NCBI GenBank assembly: GCA_024138025.1
Contig: JAMXBD010000013.1
Coordinates: forward strand, 1 to 64,000
DNA from: Combretum micranthum
Lineage: Eukaryota; Streptophyta; Magnoliopsida; Myrtales; Combretaceae
Length of the DNA: 64,000 nt
Reading direction: 5' to 3'
Under the pieces are notes generated by a model, which worked only from the letters and a program-made list of their open reading frames with translations, did not search any database and was not told the DNA's origin. The stretch's first letter is position 1, and the number at the start of each line of letters is the position of its first letter. The translations under genes and the position numbers were made by a program. Below are positions 34,821 to 46,977 of this stretch, piece after piece.

Positions 34821-36093
34821 TCAAGTACAAGAACAATGGCTTCCCGGTTTTGGAGTAACCAGTACTGGTGGATTCGTCAGATACTGCTTTATCCGATTAA
34901 AGGCTTTTTCACATTCGTCATTCCATTCAATTAGGGCATTCTTCTTTAGCAGTTTAAACAGCGGTTGGCACTTATCAGTCAGCTGTGATATGAATCGAGC
35001 AATGTAATTCAACCTTCCCAAGAGGCCTCTGATTTCCTTTAATGTTTTTGGTGGAGGCAAATCCTGAATCGCCTTGACTTTATCAGGATCGATTTCTATC
35101 CCCTTTTGGCTAACCATGAATCCTAATAATTTTCCAGATGTCACTCCGAAAGTGCATTTTTCTGGATTCAATTTCAACTGGAACTTCCTTAATCTTTCAA
35201 AAAGCTTCCTTAACACCACTACATGATCATCTCCTTCCTTTGTCTTGGCGATCATATCATCTACATATACTTCCACCTCTTTGTGCATCATATCATGAAG
35301 TATAGCAAGCATTGCTCGTTGATAAGTTGCCCCGGCATTCTTGAGACCGAAAGGCATGACCTTGTAACAAAAAGTTCCCCAGGCTGTAACAAATGTGGTT
35401 TTGACCTTATCTTCTTCGGCCATTAATATCTGATTATACCCTGAAAATCCATCCATGAATGAAAATAGATGATTTCCAGCGGTATTGTCACTAAAACATC
35501 GATGTGAGGCAACGGGAAATTATCTTTCGGGGTTGCTTTGTTTAGATCTCTGAAATCCACACAGATTCTTACTTTCCCGTTTTTCTTAAGTACTGGCACT
35601 ATATTTGATACCCAATCCGAATAATCAGAAACCTCAATGAATCCTACTTCAAGCAACTTTTTTACTTCATCCTTGATTTGGAGGAGTAAATCCGGCCTAA
35701 ATCGCCTTAATTTTTGCTTTATAGGTTTAAAATCCTCCTTTGTTGGCAATTTGTGAACCACAATGGATGGGTCTAAACCAGGCATATCGCTATACGACCA
35801 TGCAAAAACATCCAAGTATTCGGCTATAACTTGGTTAAATCTTGTGCCGTGCTCTCAGGCAATTTTCCCCCTATCCTCAGATTCCTAGGGTTTTCACTTG
35901 TTCCCAAATTAATCACTTCAATGGTTTCGGGAATTTCAATCTTCCTTGTTCAAAATTTTGCCAAATTTCTTGTGTTCTAAATTGATAATCAATATCATCT
36001 TCAACATCTAACCCAGTAGAGTTAGAGGTGATATTGATATTTTCATTAATTATACGCGCGAGATATCCCTGAACTTCATCACAATTGTCGAAT
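34821..36093 (-). pseudogene. Ogre reverse transcriptase (second exon)
   Basis: The region begins right after the predicted intron with FDNCDEVQGYLARI, then MDVFAWSYSDMPGLDP, VRICVDFRDLNKATPKD and, after a frameshift near 35430-35460, MDGFSGYNQILMAEED, WGTFCYKVMPFGLKNAGATY and the catalytic YVDDMIAK at about 35245-35268. The thumb ends with LLGRLNYIARFISQLTDKC. A second break lies near 35820-35910. The Asp pair of the active site is intact. Confidence 0.93.
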
Positions 36094-36247
36094 CTGGTTG
36101 AATATGAATGAGGAATGTATGAGAATATGTGAAAACACAAATGGAAATAAATTTTATTAAACTGGGACGGTGTTTAAGTACACTTATTTGAGCATCACAT
36201 AATACTGAAAAACACAAAACACAAATCTAGTCTTAGATAATTCTTAC
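36094..36247 (-). other. Predicted Ogre pol intron, 154 bases
   Basis: On the minus strand a donor TTTAA/GTAAGAA begins at 36247 and a pyrimidine-rich tract leads to an acceptor CAACCAG ending at 36094. Unspliced reading stops immediately after the donor (TAA at 36246-36244). Spliced reading continues in frame from SIKSF through one Lys into FDNCDEV. An intron between protease and RT is a known Ogre feature. Not tested with RNA. Confidence 0.75.
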
Positions 36248-36477
36248 TTAAAAGACTTAATACTAGCGCAAGGCACAGAGAACCAATTTCTCAAGATCAT
36301 TTCTTTGGATGAAGCATCTTCTTTGATATCATCTGGCTGCTGGATATGATGTGGCTTTGGAAAGGAATGGCTGATGTGAGGAATTTTGATGATTGGATCA
36401 TATTCCTTGTCGAGCTTCCTTCTTCTCATTTGGTTTTTCATTTCTGCCACTTCAGCACAAGTGGGGGAATAACCCAT
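36248..36477 (-). pseudogene. Ogre protease-RT linker (end of first exon)
   Basis: The frame reads MGYSPTCAEVAEMKNQMRRR, a conserved spacer downstream of the Ogre protease, and ends at the intron donor. It is separated from the protease frame by a frameshift at about 36490-36514. Confidence 0.75.
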
Positions 36478-36513
36478 CCAAAGGTTCCCACCTGAGTTTC
36501 TTTCTCATCATCA

Positions 36514-37291
36514 TCATACAGACTTCGTCAAACATTTGAAGCCCGAAGTCTTCTTCTCCTTCTTTTCCAATGTAGGGACAGCTGTCTCCTTGTAAATGGC
36601 ATAATCCTGTTCTCCCATAACAGTGATGAGTTGACCATTGGTTATGAACTTAACTTTCTGGTGCAGGCTTGATGGTATTGCCCTGGCAGCATGGATCCAT
36701 GGTCTTCCCAACAGCAGATTGAATGTTCTGGGGATATCAATCACTTGGAAAGGAATAATGAAAGTTTGAGGCCCGATGACTTCTAACTCCACTTCACCTA
36801 TTATATCTCTTTTTGATCCATCAAAAGCACGAACCACAATAGAGCTTGGTTTGATGTCTGACGGTTCAATTTCCAATAAGCTCAAAGTGGCTAAGGGGCA
36901 CACATTCAAAGAGGATCCATTGTCAACTAATACTCGAGAGACGATCTTTCCACAGCTTTTGACTACGATGAAGAGGGCTTGTTATGTTGATCCCTTCCTC
37001 TCCCAGTTCTTCAGATGAGAAAATGATTTGCTCATTTGCAAAGATTGAGTTGATGATATGCCCCAAGGCTTCTTCTGATACACCTTCTGGAACTTTCACT
37101 TCTTCTAAGGCTTTGAAAAGAGCCTCACGGTGTACATTAGAGCTAATCAGCAGACTCATGAGCGATATTTGGGCAGGTATTTTGGCCAACTGCTCGACAA
37201 CCTTGTATTCACTTGCTTTCATCAGTTTTGCCAATGCTGACTTCTCTTCATCTTTCTTTCCTTCTTCATTTTGCTGCTGTGGCATATTCAC
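36514..37291 (-). pseudogene. Ogre aspartic protease
   Basis: The upstream half (37291-36923) has a charged linker and VPEGVSEEALGHIINSIFAN, leading to the active site VLVDNGSSLNVCPL at about 36935-36900. The frame shifts just before that motif. The downstream half carries VRAFDGSKRDIIGEVELEV, FQVIDIPRTFNLLLGRPWIH and the end of the retropepsin fold. The Asp of the D-x-G-S motif is present. The enzyme would process the Gag-Pol polyprotein. Confidence 0.9.
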
Positions 37292-39260
37292 AGTTGCATT
37301 CTTCCGGTCGACTCATAAACTCTTCCTGAGCGAGTAAGGCCACCAACCATGGCCATTGAAGCATGATTTACCGCCTTATAATCAAATGGAGCGGCTTTAT
37401 ACTCATTCACAGCAAGGGGTATGTGAAAGGTATAGTTCTTAGGCTTTGATGAAGTTGATCCATCTTCACTACCTTTGCCTATTTCGATTTTGATGGATCT
37501 AGGTCCACCTTCGATCATACCACAAACTCGTCTTCTTTTGCTTTCTTATCTTCCTCTTCAAATTCTGGACCCCATCCAGTTGGAGGAGCGTCAGCATAGA
37601 CACGGGGCTCAAACCAGTAATCATTAAATACTGGTATTTTCCATCATTTCCCAGGGTTCCAATGGTTGGATCTCCAGCCTGATACCTTTCCCATAACTCA
37701 GCCTGTGTGCTCGATCTCCTTGGTTTCGGGATCAACATTTCCAGAATCTCTTCTTTTTTAATAGTTCCTCTTGTAGTAGCTTGTAAATAGCAGGCCTGGT
37801 TTTGGTGCGGTCTCTTAAATTCATATTGAGCAAATGACCCTTCTGGCGAAGGTTCCATGCTACTTGTTCTATGGTGATTGGCAACTCATCCAGATTGATT
37901 TCTTGATCGGCACTTCAGCGGTGATCATATTGATGACTGGTCCATGGTTTGGCAGTGGGTTAGTAGAGACGTTTGGAGTCTCAACGAAATCCAACTGGAT
38001 GACTTTTGCATCAATAAGATCTTGGATTTTATGCCTAAGCCTCCAGCATCTGTCTGTTGAATGCCCGATTTGCCCCATGTGATATTCACACTTCAGCTCA
38101 GGATTGTAATATCTAGGCTTTAAGTCTTCCCTAGGAACTTCAAGATTGATCAGATTATCGGCCCTTAATTTAGCTAATACTTGGCTAAGGGGAACCGGAA
38201 TTCGAGTGAAGTTCCGCCTGCTGAACCTTGATTGTTGATTTGGGACTGCACTTTGTTGAGTCTGATCCTTATTCTGATTTTGATTCTGATTTGTTGACAA
38301 CACGAAAGACTTAGTAGGGCCAGTTGCATCTGAAGTATTGACCATGCTGACGGTTGAATCCTTCCCTTTGTACGGACATTTCTCGGTGCAGTATATTTCT
38401 TTTCTTGTTGCAATTTTCCTGCCGAAATTGCATTCTCAATCCTGCACCCAGCTATCACCACTTCTGAGAAACTTGCTGATGCATGCCCAATCAGATGGGA
38501 AAAGAAAGGTTCCTCTAGCGTGTTGATAAAAGTGAAAGTGAGGTCTCTTTCAGGCATCGGGGTGGTGATCCTTGCAGCCAATGCTCTCCAGCGCTGAGCA
38601 TACTCCTTGAAAGTCTCTTCTTTCTTCTTCTTCAGATTGCTTAAATCCCATACCGAGGGCGCCATCTCAATGTTAAACTTATACTGATTAAAAAACGCCC
38701 TAGCCAACTTGTCCCAAGTATCAATTTCTTGATGGTCTAATTGGGCGTACCAGGCCAAAGCAGCACCAGTAAGACTGTCCTGGAAGGTTTGCACCATCAG
38801 CTTGTCAAACTTTGCGTATTGCCCCATTCGTCGTACATACAATCTGGTATGCATATTAGGGCAACCTGTCCCGTCATATTTTTCAAATTCCGGTGCCTTA
38901 AATTTCTCAGGGAAGGCACCTTCCTCATATTGAGGCAAATTCAGATCGCGGTTTGATCAAAACCATCGAACGTCTTCATTTTCTCAACAGTTTTCTCTCC
39001 ATTTCTTTAGCCTGAGCTTCCAGTTCTTTCTTCAACTCAGCCGCATTAAACTCATTTGATGACTCCTCTTGCTGAATAAGCTGTCCTCAATTTCTTTTCC
39101 TTTCTGTGCCCTTGAGATTCTTCAGAGTTGGGGGTCTTGAGTTGGCAAGACTCTGTGTTAAAGCCTGCATCTGTTCAGCAATTCCAAGGAGGGTTTGTTC
39201 CACGGTGTTGAGTCTTTGTTCATTGGTCTGGTCTGTGGGGTTGCTCCCGGTGTTAGACAT
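37288..39260 (-). pseudogene. Ogre gag
   Basis: The start MSNTGSNPTDQTNEQRL is at 39260. Downstream are a predicted coiled region, FPEKFKAPEFEKYDGTGCPN, LMVQTFQDSLTGAALAWYAQ and WRALAARITTPMPERDLTF (the gag capsid domain, 38938-38370). A zinc knuckle CEYHMGQIGHSTDRCW then follows at about 38105-38058. The C-terminal spacer includes NYTFHIPLAVNEYKAAPFDY and GGLTRSGRVYE near 37300-37500, a signature of the Tat/Ogre gag-pro junction. At least four frameshifts or stops break it. It begins downstream of the separate ORF1. Confidence 0.9.
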
Positions 39261-39600
39261 CTTAGCTCGGGATCTGGTAACAATAGGGCTCCTAACCGGC
39301 TTGGACGCTATCTTTCAAGTTTTACTAAACTCGAATTTGCTAGACCTGGACATTTATCATTTATTAATATTTTTTTTAGAATAAATGAATTAATATACAT
39401 ATGCAAGAATGCAGATATGCTATCACACAGATGCAAATGGGGATATTGACCAATGATTTTTTTTTAAAAAAATTTGTATTAAAAGATAATGTTTAACAAA
39501 AACTTCTAATGGTTTAGAAACCTTATTTCCTATGACTGAATAAAACTACTTTCTAATGGTTTCAAAGAACCTTGATTCCTAAGGACTAAACCTAAATCAA

Positions 39601-41114
39601 CTAAACCAGTCTTCTTGTCTTAGCGGGGCAAACAATCTTGTCTTCCAGGGCTAGAATTTTCTTTTGAGCTGCCTTCAACTCAGCCTCTAAGAATGAAATT
39701 CTGCTTCCAGCACTTTGCAGGCGATCCACCATTTCCCTCTCTCTTTCTTGGAAATCTCGGTGACATACTTCCAGGCGAGCCGAAACAGCTTCCATGTAAG
39801 CAATTGTTTCAGGGTCAGGTTCCGATGGTGCTGGTTGAAGGACATCGGGAGCTTCATATCGAATATCCTTATTCTTCTTCATTTGGCTAGCCACATACCA
39901 CCTGGTTGCTCTATACTTCTTGTTTCCTTATTTTCTGGCTCGACTTCAAAAACCGGCTTCACCTCTCTATTTTCCCATATAGCTCGGATTTGATTTACTT
40001 GAATTCTTTAGCTGGTAGTATTTGGTTGGATCCAAATAATCAGAGTGACTTGCTCCAAATTAGGCTTGACAGTAATATCTTGCAGCATACCATACTGTCT
40101 GATAACACTTGAGGGGTAATAACCAGTACAGCCGGTGAGTCCAATTAGGGGTACTGCCATGTATTCCTTGCAACTTAGGATGGCTGCAGGGATTTTGAAC
40201 CAGCGAGCTTGCCACATCATGTCTTCAGGTGGCATGTCTTCAAGAATGGCAATTATATCCCATAAGGATGATCATCTTCCATGTGGACCCTTTCAGCAAA
40301 GGATTGGATGAGATCATATTTCAGGCTGATGAGGGATCCATTAGCCAAGTCTTTTCCGTAGTGCTTAATGTGGCTAGCAAACCAAACCATTAGTAAGTGC
40401 ATGCTTGCTTTGAACTTGCCTTGTCCTTTAGACTTGATGTGATTCAGACTACGGACTTGTTCGGCTAGAAGAGCAGGAACATAGGATTTGCCAGCTAAAT
40501 ATTGAGAAACCAGCTCTATGACCGGAAGTGGATGAACAAATTGCCATTAGGGAAGAGAATAGTTGCAAAAGCAGCTACTATGAAGGCATTAACCCGGTTT
40601 TCTTCCCAAACTTCAAGTGGTATACTGAAAGTGGATCGGTTGCTTTTAAATATTCAGGAGTTCCAAACCAGTCCATCAGTGTGTTAGCGGATGCAATATT
40701 CATTACAATCTTTGATAGCTTCAATAATTGGTCCCCTCTTGATCCCCAAAAATTCTGATATAACACGGACCGGGCTATGCTTGAAATTTGGAATATAGAT
40801 TCCTTCAGAGGTAGGAGGTGCTTGGAGTAGCCTAGTATATTCCTCAATGGTTGGGCTAAGTACATGCTGACCAAACGGAAGACAGCTTCTTCAGGTTCCC
40901 ATAGATGAGTAAGGGCCCGGAACATGGTGAATGGAACATGGATCTTTGGTAGGCTGAGGATTGGGCCTAACCTATCTCAATGAATGACTTTTGGACTGGA
41001 GTAAAACTGACAAACCATCGGTCCAGTAGGAGCATTGGATCCTTGAAAGGTTCCACTCGATTTTCTCTAATAAGGCGAGCCCAAGCTATCGCTACTGTCG
41101 GTTGAAGACATCAT
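39601..41114 (-). pseudogene. Ogre extra ORF1
   Basis: A separate reading region between the 5' LTR and gag starts with MMSSTDSSDSLGSP at 41114 and includes FRALTHLWEPEEAVFRL, PLIGLTGCTGYYPSSVIRQY and a C-terminal coiled coil (RLQSAGSRISFLEAELKAAQ) ending in VCPAKTRRLV at 39601. Ogre elements carry such an extra ORF of unproven function. Its middle recalls a plant-wide domain of unknown function related to plant mobile domains, from memory only. Stops and frameshifts interrupt it, the first at codon 16. Confidence 0.75.
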
Positions 41115-41640
41115 TTTCTGAAAATTTTTAAAAGGTATAAGCTAATATTTACAAATTTTTTAATTTTTTGACAGCTTTTTATTTTTTTAGAATTTTCTTT
41201 TTTTTTTTAGTATTACATATGTACATTTATTTTCAACTTCATTTTTTTTAGAAAAAGTTGGTCAATCCCATGCTAATGAATGCATGATTTGGTAGGGTTC
41301 TATAGGTTCCCCGATTTAGTACTAAACCGGAGTGGGAGGACATTTCTTGATCTAGAGGGTGGAAAGCCACAGCCCCCGGACCTTACTTCGTCCTCCTCGC
41401 TTAGGCTCTTAAGACGGCCCTGGTACGACCGTATCTAGCACACTTTATGCTAATGCAAATGCAAACTAAGAAATCAAACTTTTGTTTTCTATTTTTTCAT
41501 ATTTGCAAGGTTAGTATATATTTACAAAACAATATTCAAGATAATATACAAAGAATCATATTTCAAAAAATTGAGCAAGGATAAATTTAAAATTTAAATT
41601 CCTAAGTGGCTAGCCCTCTTTTTTTAAAAAAAAAATTTAG
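41115..41640 (-). other. Ogre untranslated leader
   Basis: Between primer site and ORF1 there is about 0.5 kb without an open frame. A GC-richer core at 41275-41460 contains several short C-rich and G-rich words; the rest is T-rich. It corresponds to the region where packaging signals would be expected, but I see no defined motif. Confidence 0.6.
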
Positions 41641-41658
41641 TCCCCAGTGGAGTCGCCA
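41641..41658 (-). other. Ogre primer-binding site
   Basis: The minus strand reads TGGCGACTCCACTGGGGA three bases inside the 5' LTR. Tat/Ogre elements are reported to use a tRNA-Arg primer with a site like this; I recall this rather than checked it. Confidence 0.8.
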
Positions 41659-42809
41659 AGCTGTCGAGCCTGGATTTTTTCCACTCTTATCTGGTTCATT
41701 TTCTTAACCCGATTCACATTAAACCCGAACCCATTTAACATGAATCCTCGACTAGGGGTTAAAAGAAATTTAAAAAATTTTAGAGTCGCCACCCGATATA
41801 AATCGGGAAAAAAATAAAAGCTAGGATCAATGGGTCGGTTGATCCTAACTTAGCTACTAGTCTGCGAAAATTTGATTTAAAAAAATCAACTTTTAAAACC
41901 AGATATCATGGATTCGGGGGCTAACCTATTAAAACCAAATTGGTTACCACTTTTGGAATTTTAAATTTTAATCTATCCTTTTCATGCTAAAAAAATTAAT
42001 TAAAACATTATACAAATATTTACAAATCAAATCATTCATTTTTATTTTTTATTTTTATTATTTTTTTAGAATATCAATATCAACAAATAGATTTCATTTT
42101 TTTTTTACAAAAACTTATATTTACAAAATAATTATTCACAATATTAAAAACAAAAACATTTTTTTTCATTTTTTATGTCGCCCCGCAGGTGCCTACGTAC
42201 TCGCTAATCGAGATCAGACAAAACGTAGTTCTTTTAAAAAAACTTAATTTGTTGATCAATTTTAATTTTTTGAACTCTTTTCATTTAAGTTCATTAAATT
42301 TTCAAGTTTTTATAAAAAATCATTTTTTGATGACTCCTATGATCTAATCAATTGTTTTTTTTTTTTATGAAAACATATTTTTCTAAGTCCAAAAATCATT
42401 TTTTATTTTTTTTTTTTTTAAAAAATTTTGTTTTTGGAAAATCCAATTTTGTCATTTTTATCTATTTTTATATTTTTTTTTTATTTTTTTTAAAAAAATC
42501 ATCACATAATTTCACAACATATCCAGAATATTTAAAATATATTAAAAATATTTTTCATGCATTAAATATGCATTTCTAAGGCAATTTGTGTATAAATACA
42601 CATTAAAAATATTCAAAAAATATCAAAAATATCAAAAAAATAAATTTATATAAAAAATAAATATTTTGATTTTTCTGGATTTTTCTGTATTTTTCTGAAT
42701 TTTTCTGAATTTTTTATGAATTTTTATAAATTTTTTACTATTTTTTGTTTTTTATTATTTTCTGAAATTAATTATATAATAAACTATTAATAAAATAATG
42801 CGGATTAAC

Positions 42810-43103
42810 CTGGACCGTCGGATGAAGCGGACGAGATCTGGAGCGTCGATCTCGCTGACCGATCTGGATCGTCTGATCTTGTTGACTCGATCTGAGCCGT
42901 CTGATCGCTTGATGAAATCTGGGCCGTCTGATCGCTTGATGAAATCTGGGCCGTCTGATCGCTTGATGAAATCTGGCCGTCTGATCGCTTGATGAATCTG
43001 GGCCGTCTGATCTGCTTGATCAAATCTGAGCCGCTGATCTGCTTGATTGAATCTGGGCCGTCTGATCTGCTTGATTGAATCTGGACCGTCTGATCAGGTT
43101 GAC
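42810..43103. repeat. 11-unit repeat in Ogre 5' LTR
   Basis: The same 11 units as at 29941-30240, with small substitutions and two short deletions. Unit number is equal in both LTRs, so the array has not changed size since insertion. Confidence 0.85.
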
Positions 43104-43611
43104 CGTTGACCGATGACCGACGACCGACGACCGTTGACCGATGACCGACCGGGTTGGATTCGGATTTCGGGTCGGATCTCGGAGCTCCGGCGGGTGAAGA
43201 AGACGACGACGCGACTTTTGGGGCGGATTCCGGCGGCTCCGGTGGTCCTCGGTGGCTGGAAGCTTGTCGGCCCGACTCCAATGGTGGTGGCGCGTCCTCT
43301 GGAGGTGGTGGTTCACGCCCAGAACCACCGTGGACGGCGGTTCGAAGTGGTGGTTGCCGGCGGTTCAAATCCGAAAAAAAATAAAAAATTTGCAGAGATG
43401 ATTTTGAACAAATTGATCAAATTAAAGCACACTCGATCACTTTAAACTTGTTCCTAAAGCTCCTTAAACACTCCAATTGAATCGAAAACAATTCGAAATT
43501 CTCAAATTTCGAATTTTCTCTTTAAGAACCCTAATTTTCGAAATCTCGAATTCACTCATTCTGATTGTGTTTTGTTGAAATTGACTTGTGCCTTTTGCTC
43601 CTAGGACCTCC

Positions 43612-43619
43612 TATTTATA
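43612..43619 (-). promoter_or_regulatory. TATA box of Ogre 5' LTR
   Basis: CTATAAATAG on the minus strand, about 0.57 kb from the outer LTR edge; likely core promoter for the Ogre transcript. Confidence 0.65.
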
Positions 43620-44190
43620 GGTTGCAAGCTCAATTTTCAGTTTCGAACAGTTTCGAAAATGAATGGATTTTTGCCCTTTGATTTTTCCACGAATTTAATT
43701 CGAAAATCCTTTATTAAATTGCTTGAAACTGATGAATTGATGATTATTTTGATATTCATGTCAGATTCATCCAATCAATTTTGTAACTCCTCAATTGAAT
43801 GCAATTGAATGCTTTATACATTGAATTTTGTAACTTTTGGGTTGTTTTTTGCACTAATCTTTCACATTCTATAACCACTTTGCAATTCTATCATCAATTT
43901 TGATAATCAATGTTGTTTTGTCAGTTAAAAACTGATGCAAAGTAAAGCAAAAGTCACATTTGAGGAAAATGAAAAGACAATAATGAAAAAGAGGCAAAAA
44001 TTTGCCTTTGCTAGGGTTTGAACCTATGTCCTTGAGCTTGAATGTGTGTTTGGGTCAATGTGTTTAACCAACAGGCCATTTGGCCTGTGCCTTGATCACT
44101 TAGCCAATTTCATCAATACTTAAGGCTTTTGGAAAATGAATTTAATTAAATTTTAAGCCTTAATTAATTGGCAAAAATTGGGTGTCTACA

Positions 44191-46268
44191 ATTTGCCATC
44201 TTCTACTCCAAAACTTCTTCCTTCTATTGTGTAGGCACCAAAGTTGGAGCTAAAACCATTGCCCAAACATTTGAAGTATATTTATTTAGGAGATCAAGAC
44301 ACTCTAGCAATGATAGTTTTCAATAAATTGAGTGCTTTAGAAGAGGAAAAGTTAATCCGAGTGCTTAGGAAATACAAAGAAGCTATTGGATGGACTATTG
44401 CTAACACTAAAGGATTAAGCCATTCCACATGCATGCATAAAATCCTATTAGAAGATAATTGCAAGCCCACAAGAGAAGTCCAGCGCCGACTAAATCCGCC
44501 CATGATGGAAGAGGTAAAGAAAGAGATTTTGAAACTTCTCAATGCAGGTATGATCTATCCAATTTCTAATAGTAAATGGGTAAGTCCTATTCAAGTTGTT
44601 CCTAAGAAAACAGGTTTGACTGTGATTGAAAATTCTGAGGGATAGTTGGTACCTACTCGTGTTCAAAATGGATGGACAGTATGTATTGATTACAGGAAGT
44701 TAAATGCAGCAACCAGGAAAGATCATTTCCCACTTCCTTTTATGGATCAGATGCTTGAAAGATTGGTTGGCCATTCTCATTATTGTTGTTTAGATGGCTT
44801 TTCAGATTTTCATCAAATTTTAGTTGCACCCGAAGATTAAGAAAAAACCATCTTCACTTGTCCATTTGGAACTTTTGCTTATTGAAGGATGCTATTTGGG
44901 CTTTGCTATGCCCCCACCACTTTCCAAAGGTGTATGGTTAATATATTCTTAGATTATGTGGAAAATATCATAGAAGTCTTCATTGATGATTTTACTGTCT
45001 ATGGTAATACCTTTGATTCATGTCTTACTAACCTTACAAAAGTGCTTAAAAGATGCATAGAAACTAACCTTGTGTTGAATTATGAGAAAATGCCATTTAT
45101 GGTTGATCAAGGTTTGATTTTTAGGGCATACTGTGTCTTCTATGGGACTTGAAGTAGATAAAGCTAAAATTGAAGTGATTAAATCCTTGCCTTACCCTGT
45201 AAATGTTTAGGAAGTTCATTATTTCTTGGAAGTGCAGGTTGTTACAGGCGCTTTATTAAGGATTTCTTCAAGATCACTCAAGCCCTATGTGGATTGCTAT
45301 AAAAGGATGTGGCGTTTGAATTTGATGAAGCTTGTAAATTCGCTTTTGACAAACTAAAGGAGAAGCTTACCACAACTCCAATCATTAAACCTCCTTCTTG
45401 GGATCTCCCTTTAGAGATCATGTGTGATGCAAGCAATCACGTTGTTGGTGTTGTCCTTGGTCAGAGAGTTAGAAGAGCCCCTCATGTTATTTATTATGCT
45501 TCTAAGATGCTTGACAATGCCCAATCCAACTACTCAACAACGGAAAAAGAACTCTTGGCTATTGTTTTTTGCTTTTGAAAAATTCCATTCTTATTTACTT
45601 GGCACTAAAGTGATTGTTTATTCTGATCATGCAACTCTCAAGTATTAACTCTCAAAGAAGGAAGCCAAACCAAGACTTATCAGATGGATACTCTTATTAC
45701 AAGAGTTTGACTTAGAGATAAAGGATAGGAAAGGTTCTGAAACTTGGTTGCAGATCATCTCAGTAGGATACCTTTAAATGGAGAACCAACACCATTATAA
45801 GATGATTTCCCATATGAGCATCTCTTTTTTATTCAACAGGCAATTCCTTGGTATGCAGATATTGTTAACTATTTGGTTACTAGAACTTTACCAAGTGATT
45901 TGTCTAAGGCTCAAAAAGATAAGATCAAAAGTGACTCTAAGTATTACATTTGGGATGATCCTTATCTATGGAAACATTGCGCTGATCAAATCATTAGAAG
46001 GTGTGTTTCTTAAGATGAAATTCCCTCTATTTTGCAATTCTATCACACTTATGCATGTGGAGGTCACTTCGGTCCCAAGAGGACAGCTTGCAATGTATTG
46101 GAAGGTGGATTGTTTTGGCCATCTCTATTTCGTGATTCTTATATGTTTTGTAAGTCCTGCGAACGTTGCCAAAAAGTTAGAAATTTAGGACATAGAGATC
46201 AAATGCCGCTTACCCCTATACTTGTGTGTGAAATTTTTGATATATGGGGTATTGATTTTATGGGTCCT
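44191..46268 (+). pseudogene. Athila RT, RNase H and integrase N-terminal part
   Basis: This resumes the Athila pol after the Ogre insertion. APKLELKPLPKHLKYIYLGD (split by a stop upstream) is the usual lead-in to Athila RT. Then come NSKWVSPIQVVPKKTG, VCIDYRKLNAATRKDHFPLP, the active site VFIDDFTVYG at about 44976-45005, RNase H (EIMCDASNHVVGVVLGQ, NYSTTEKELLAIVF, VYSDHATLKY) and the integrase zinc-finger Cys pair CKSCERC. The first catalytic Asp, in IWGIDFMGP, is at about 46240-46265. Stops at 44643, 44838 and 44884 and several frameshifts make it non-functional. The Y solo LTR then cuts the integrase at 46268. Confidence 0.92.
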
Positions 46269-46969
46269 TGTAAATCCCCGAAGTTTTGTAATCAATTTAA
46301 AGCTTAAACCCAAATTAGAAGTCAACCGGATTTCTAAAGTCAACAAAACCCTAGTCTACTGTAACTGCTTAAATCCGGCATCCCTGTTTAAGAAACCCTA
46401 GGAAAGTAAGCAAGAGTTTAGTGAATAGAATAGTTCGTAGTTATCTAAGGAAGCTTAAAAAGATCAGTTTAGTAAAACCGCAACTCGTTTTGAACCCGAT
46501 CGGACACAGTTCTTGAAGAACGTGTCTCAAGGTTCGAAATAGTAAAAATATTCCAAATATACCGTTAGAATCGTAAAAATATAAGATTTTTAAAAATATC
46601 AATTTCATATTTTTTCGGTAGCTAAAAATATCAGATATCGCATTTATACGCGTATTTTCTTACTACTGATACTTAAATTGTCATGTCTACTTTACATTAC
46701 ACTATTTACTACTATTCTACACTATTTATCTATCTCTACTTTTTCTTACAACCTACTCTTATAACCCATACCTCTATTTCTTACACATTTTTATTTCGAA
46801 TACAACTTCACATCTTTCATATCTTACTTTTAATTAACAAAAATACAAAAAAAAAATAATTTTTTTCCTCCCCCTTTATCTCAAAATTGCGTCGGCCCCT
46901 CTCCTCTTTCTCTCCAATTTGTTTCATTTTTATTTATTTAATTAACACAAATTATCTCCTATATTTTCC

Positions 46970-46977
46970 TATAAATA
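46970..46977 (+). promoter_or_regulatory. TATA box of Y solo LTR copy 3
   Basis: TATAAATA is followed by a pyrimidine-rich leader and a donor-like AG/GTAATT near 47085. The arrangement is shared by all three Y copies. Confidence 0.55.

Larger units (their letters stand above)
28744..44190 (-). mobile_element. Complete Ogre (Tat) retrotransposon
   Basis: This 15.4 kb element has two LTRs, primer site, extra ORF1, gag, protease, a short intron, RT, RNase H, a second RNase H, integrase, a 3' tandem repeat and a polypurine tract, all on the minus strand. Target duplications atttg flank it exactly (28739-28743 and 44191-44195). Size, extra upstream ORF, intron position and 3' repeat match the Ogre group of Ty3/Gypsy Tat elements. 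The coding regions carry several frameshifts, so this copy is unlikely to be autonomous. The LTRs are very similar, so it is young relative to the Athila element it interrupts. Confidence 0.93.
41662..44190 (-). mobile_element. Ogre 5' LTR
   Basis: It runs from TGTAGACACCC at 44190 to GGCTCGACA at 41662 on the minus strand, with the primer site next to the inner end and the target duplication atttg outside. The 11-unit repeat is at 42810-43103 and a TATA box at 43612-43619. Small frames in its GC-rich part (for example 42805-43368) have no domain and change frame in the sister LTR. Confidence 0.93.
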
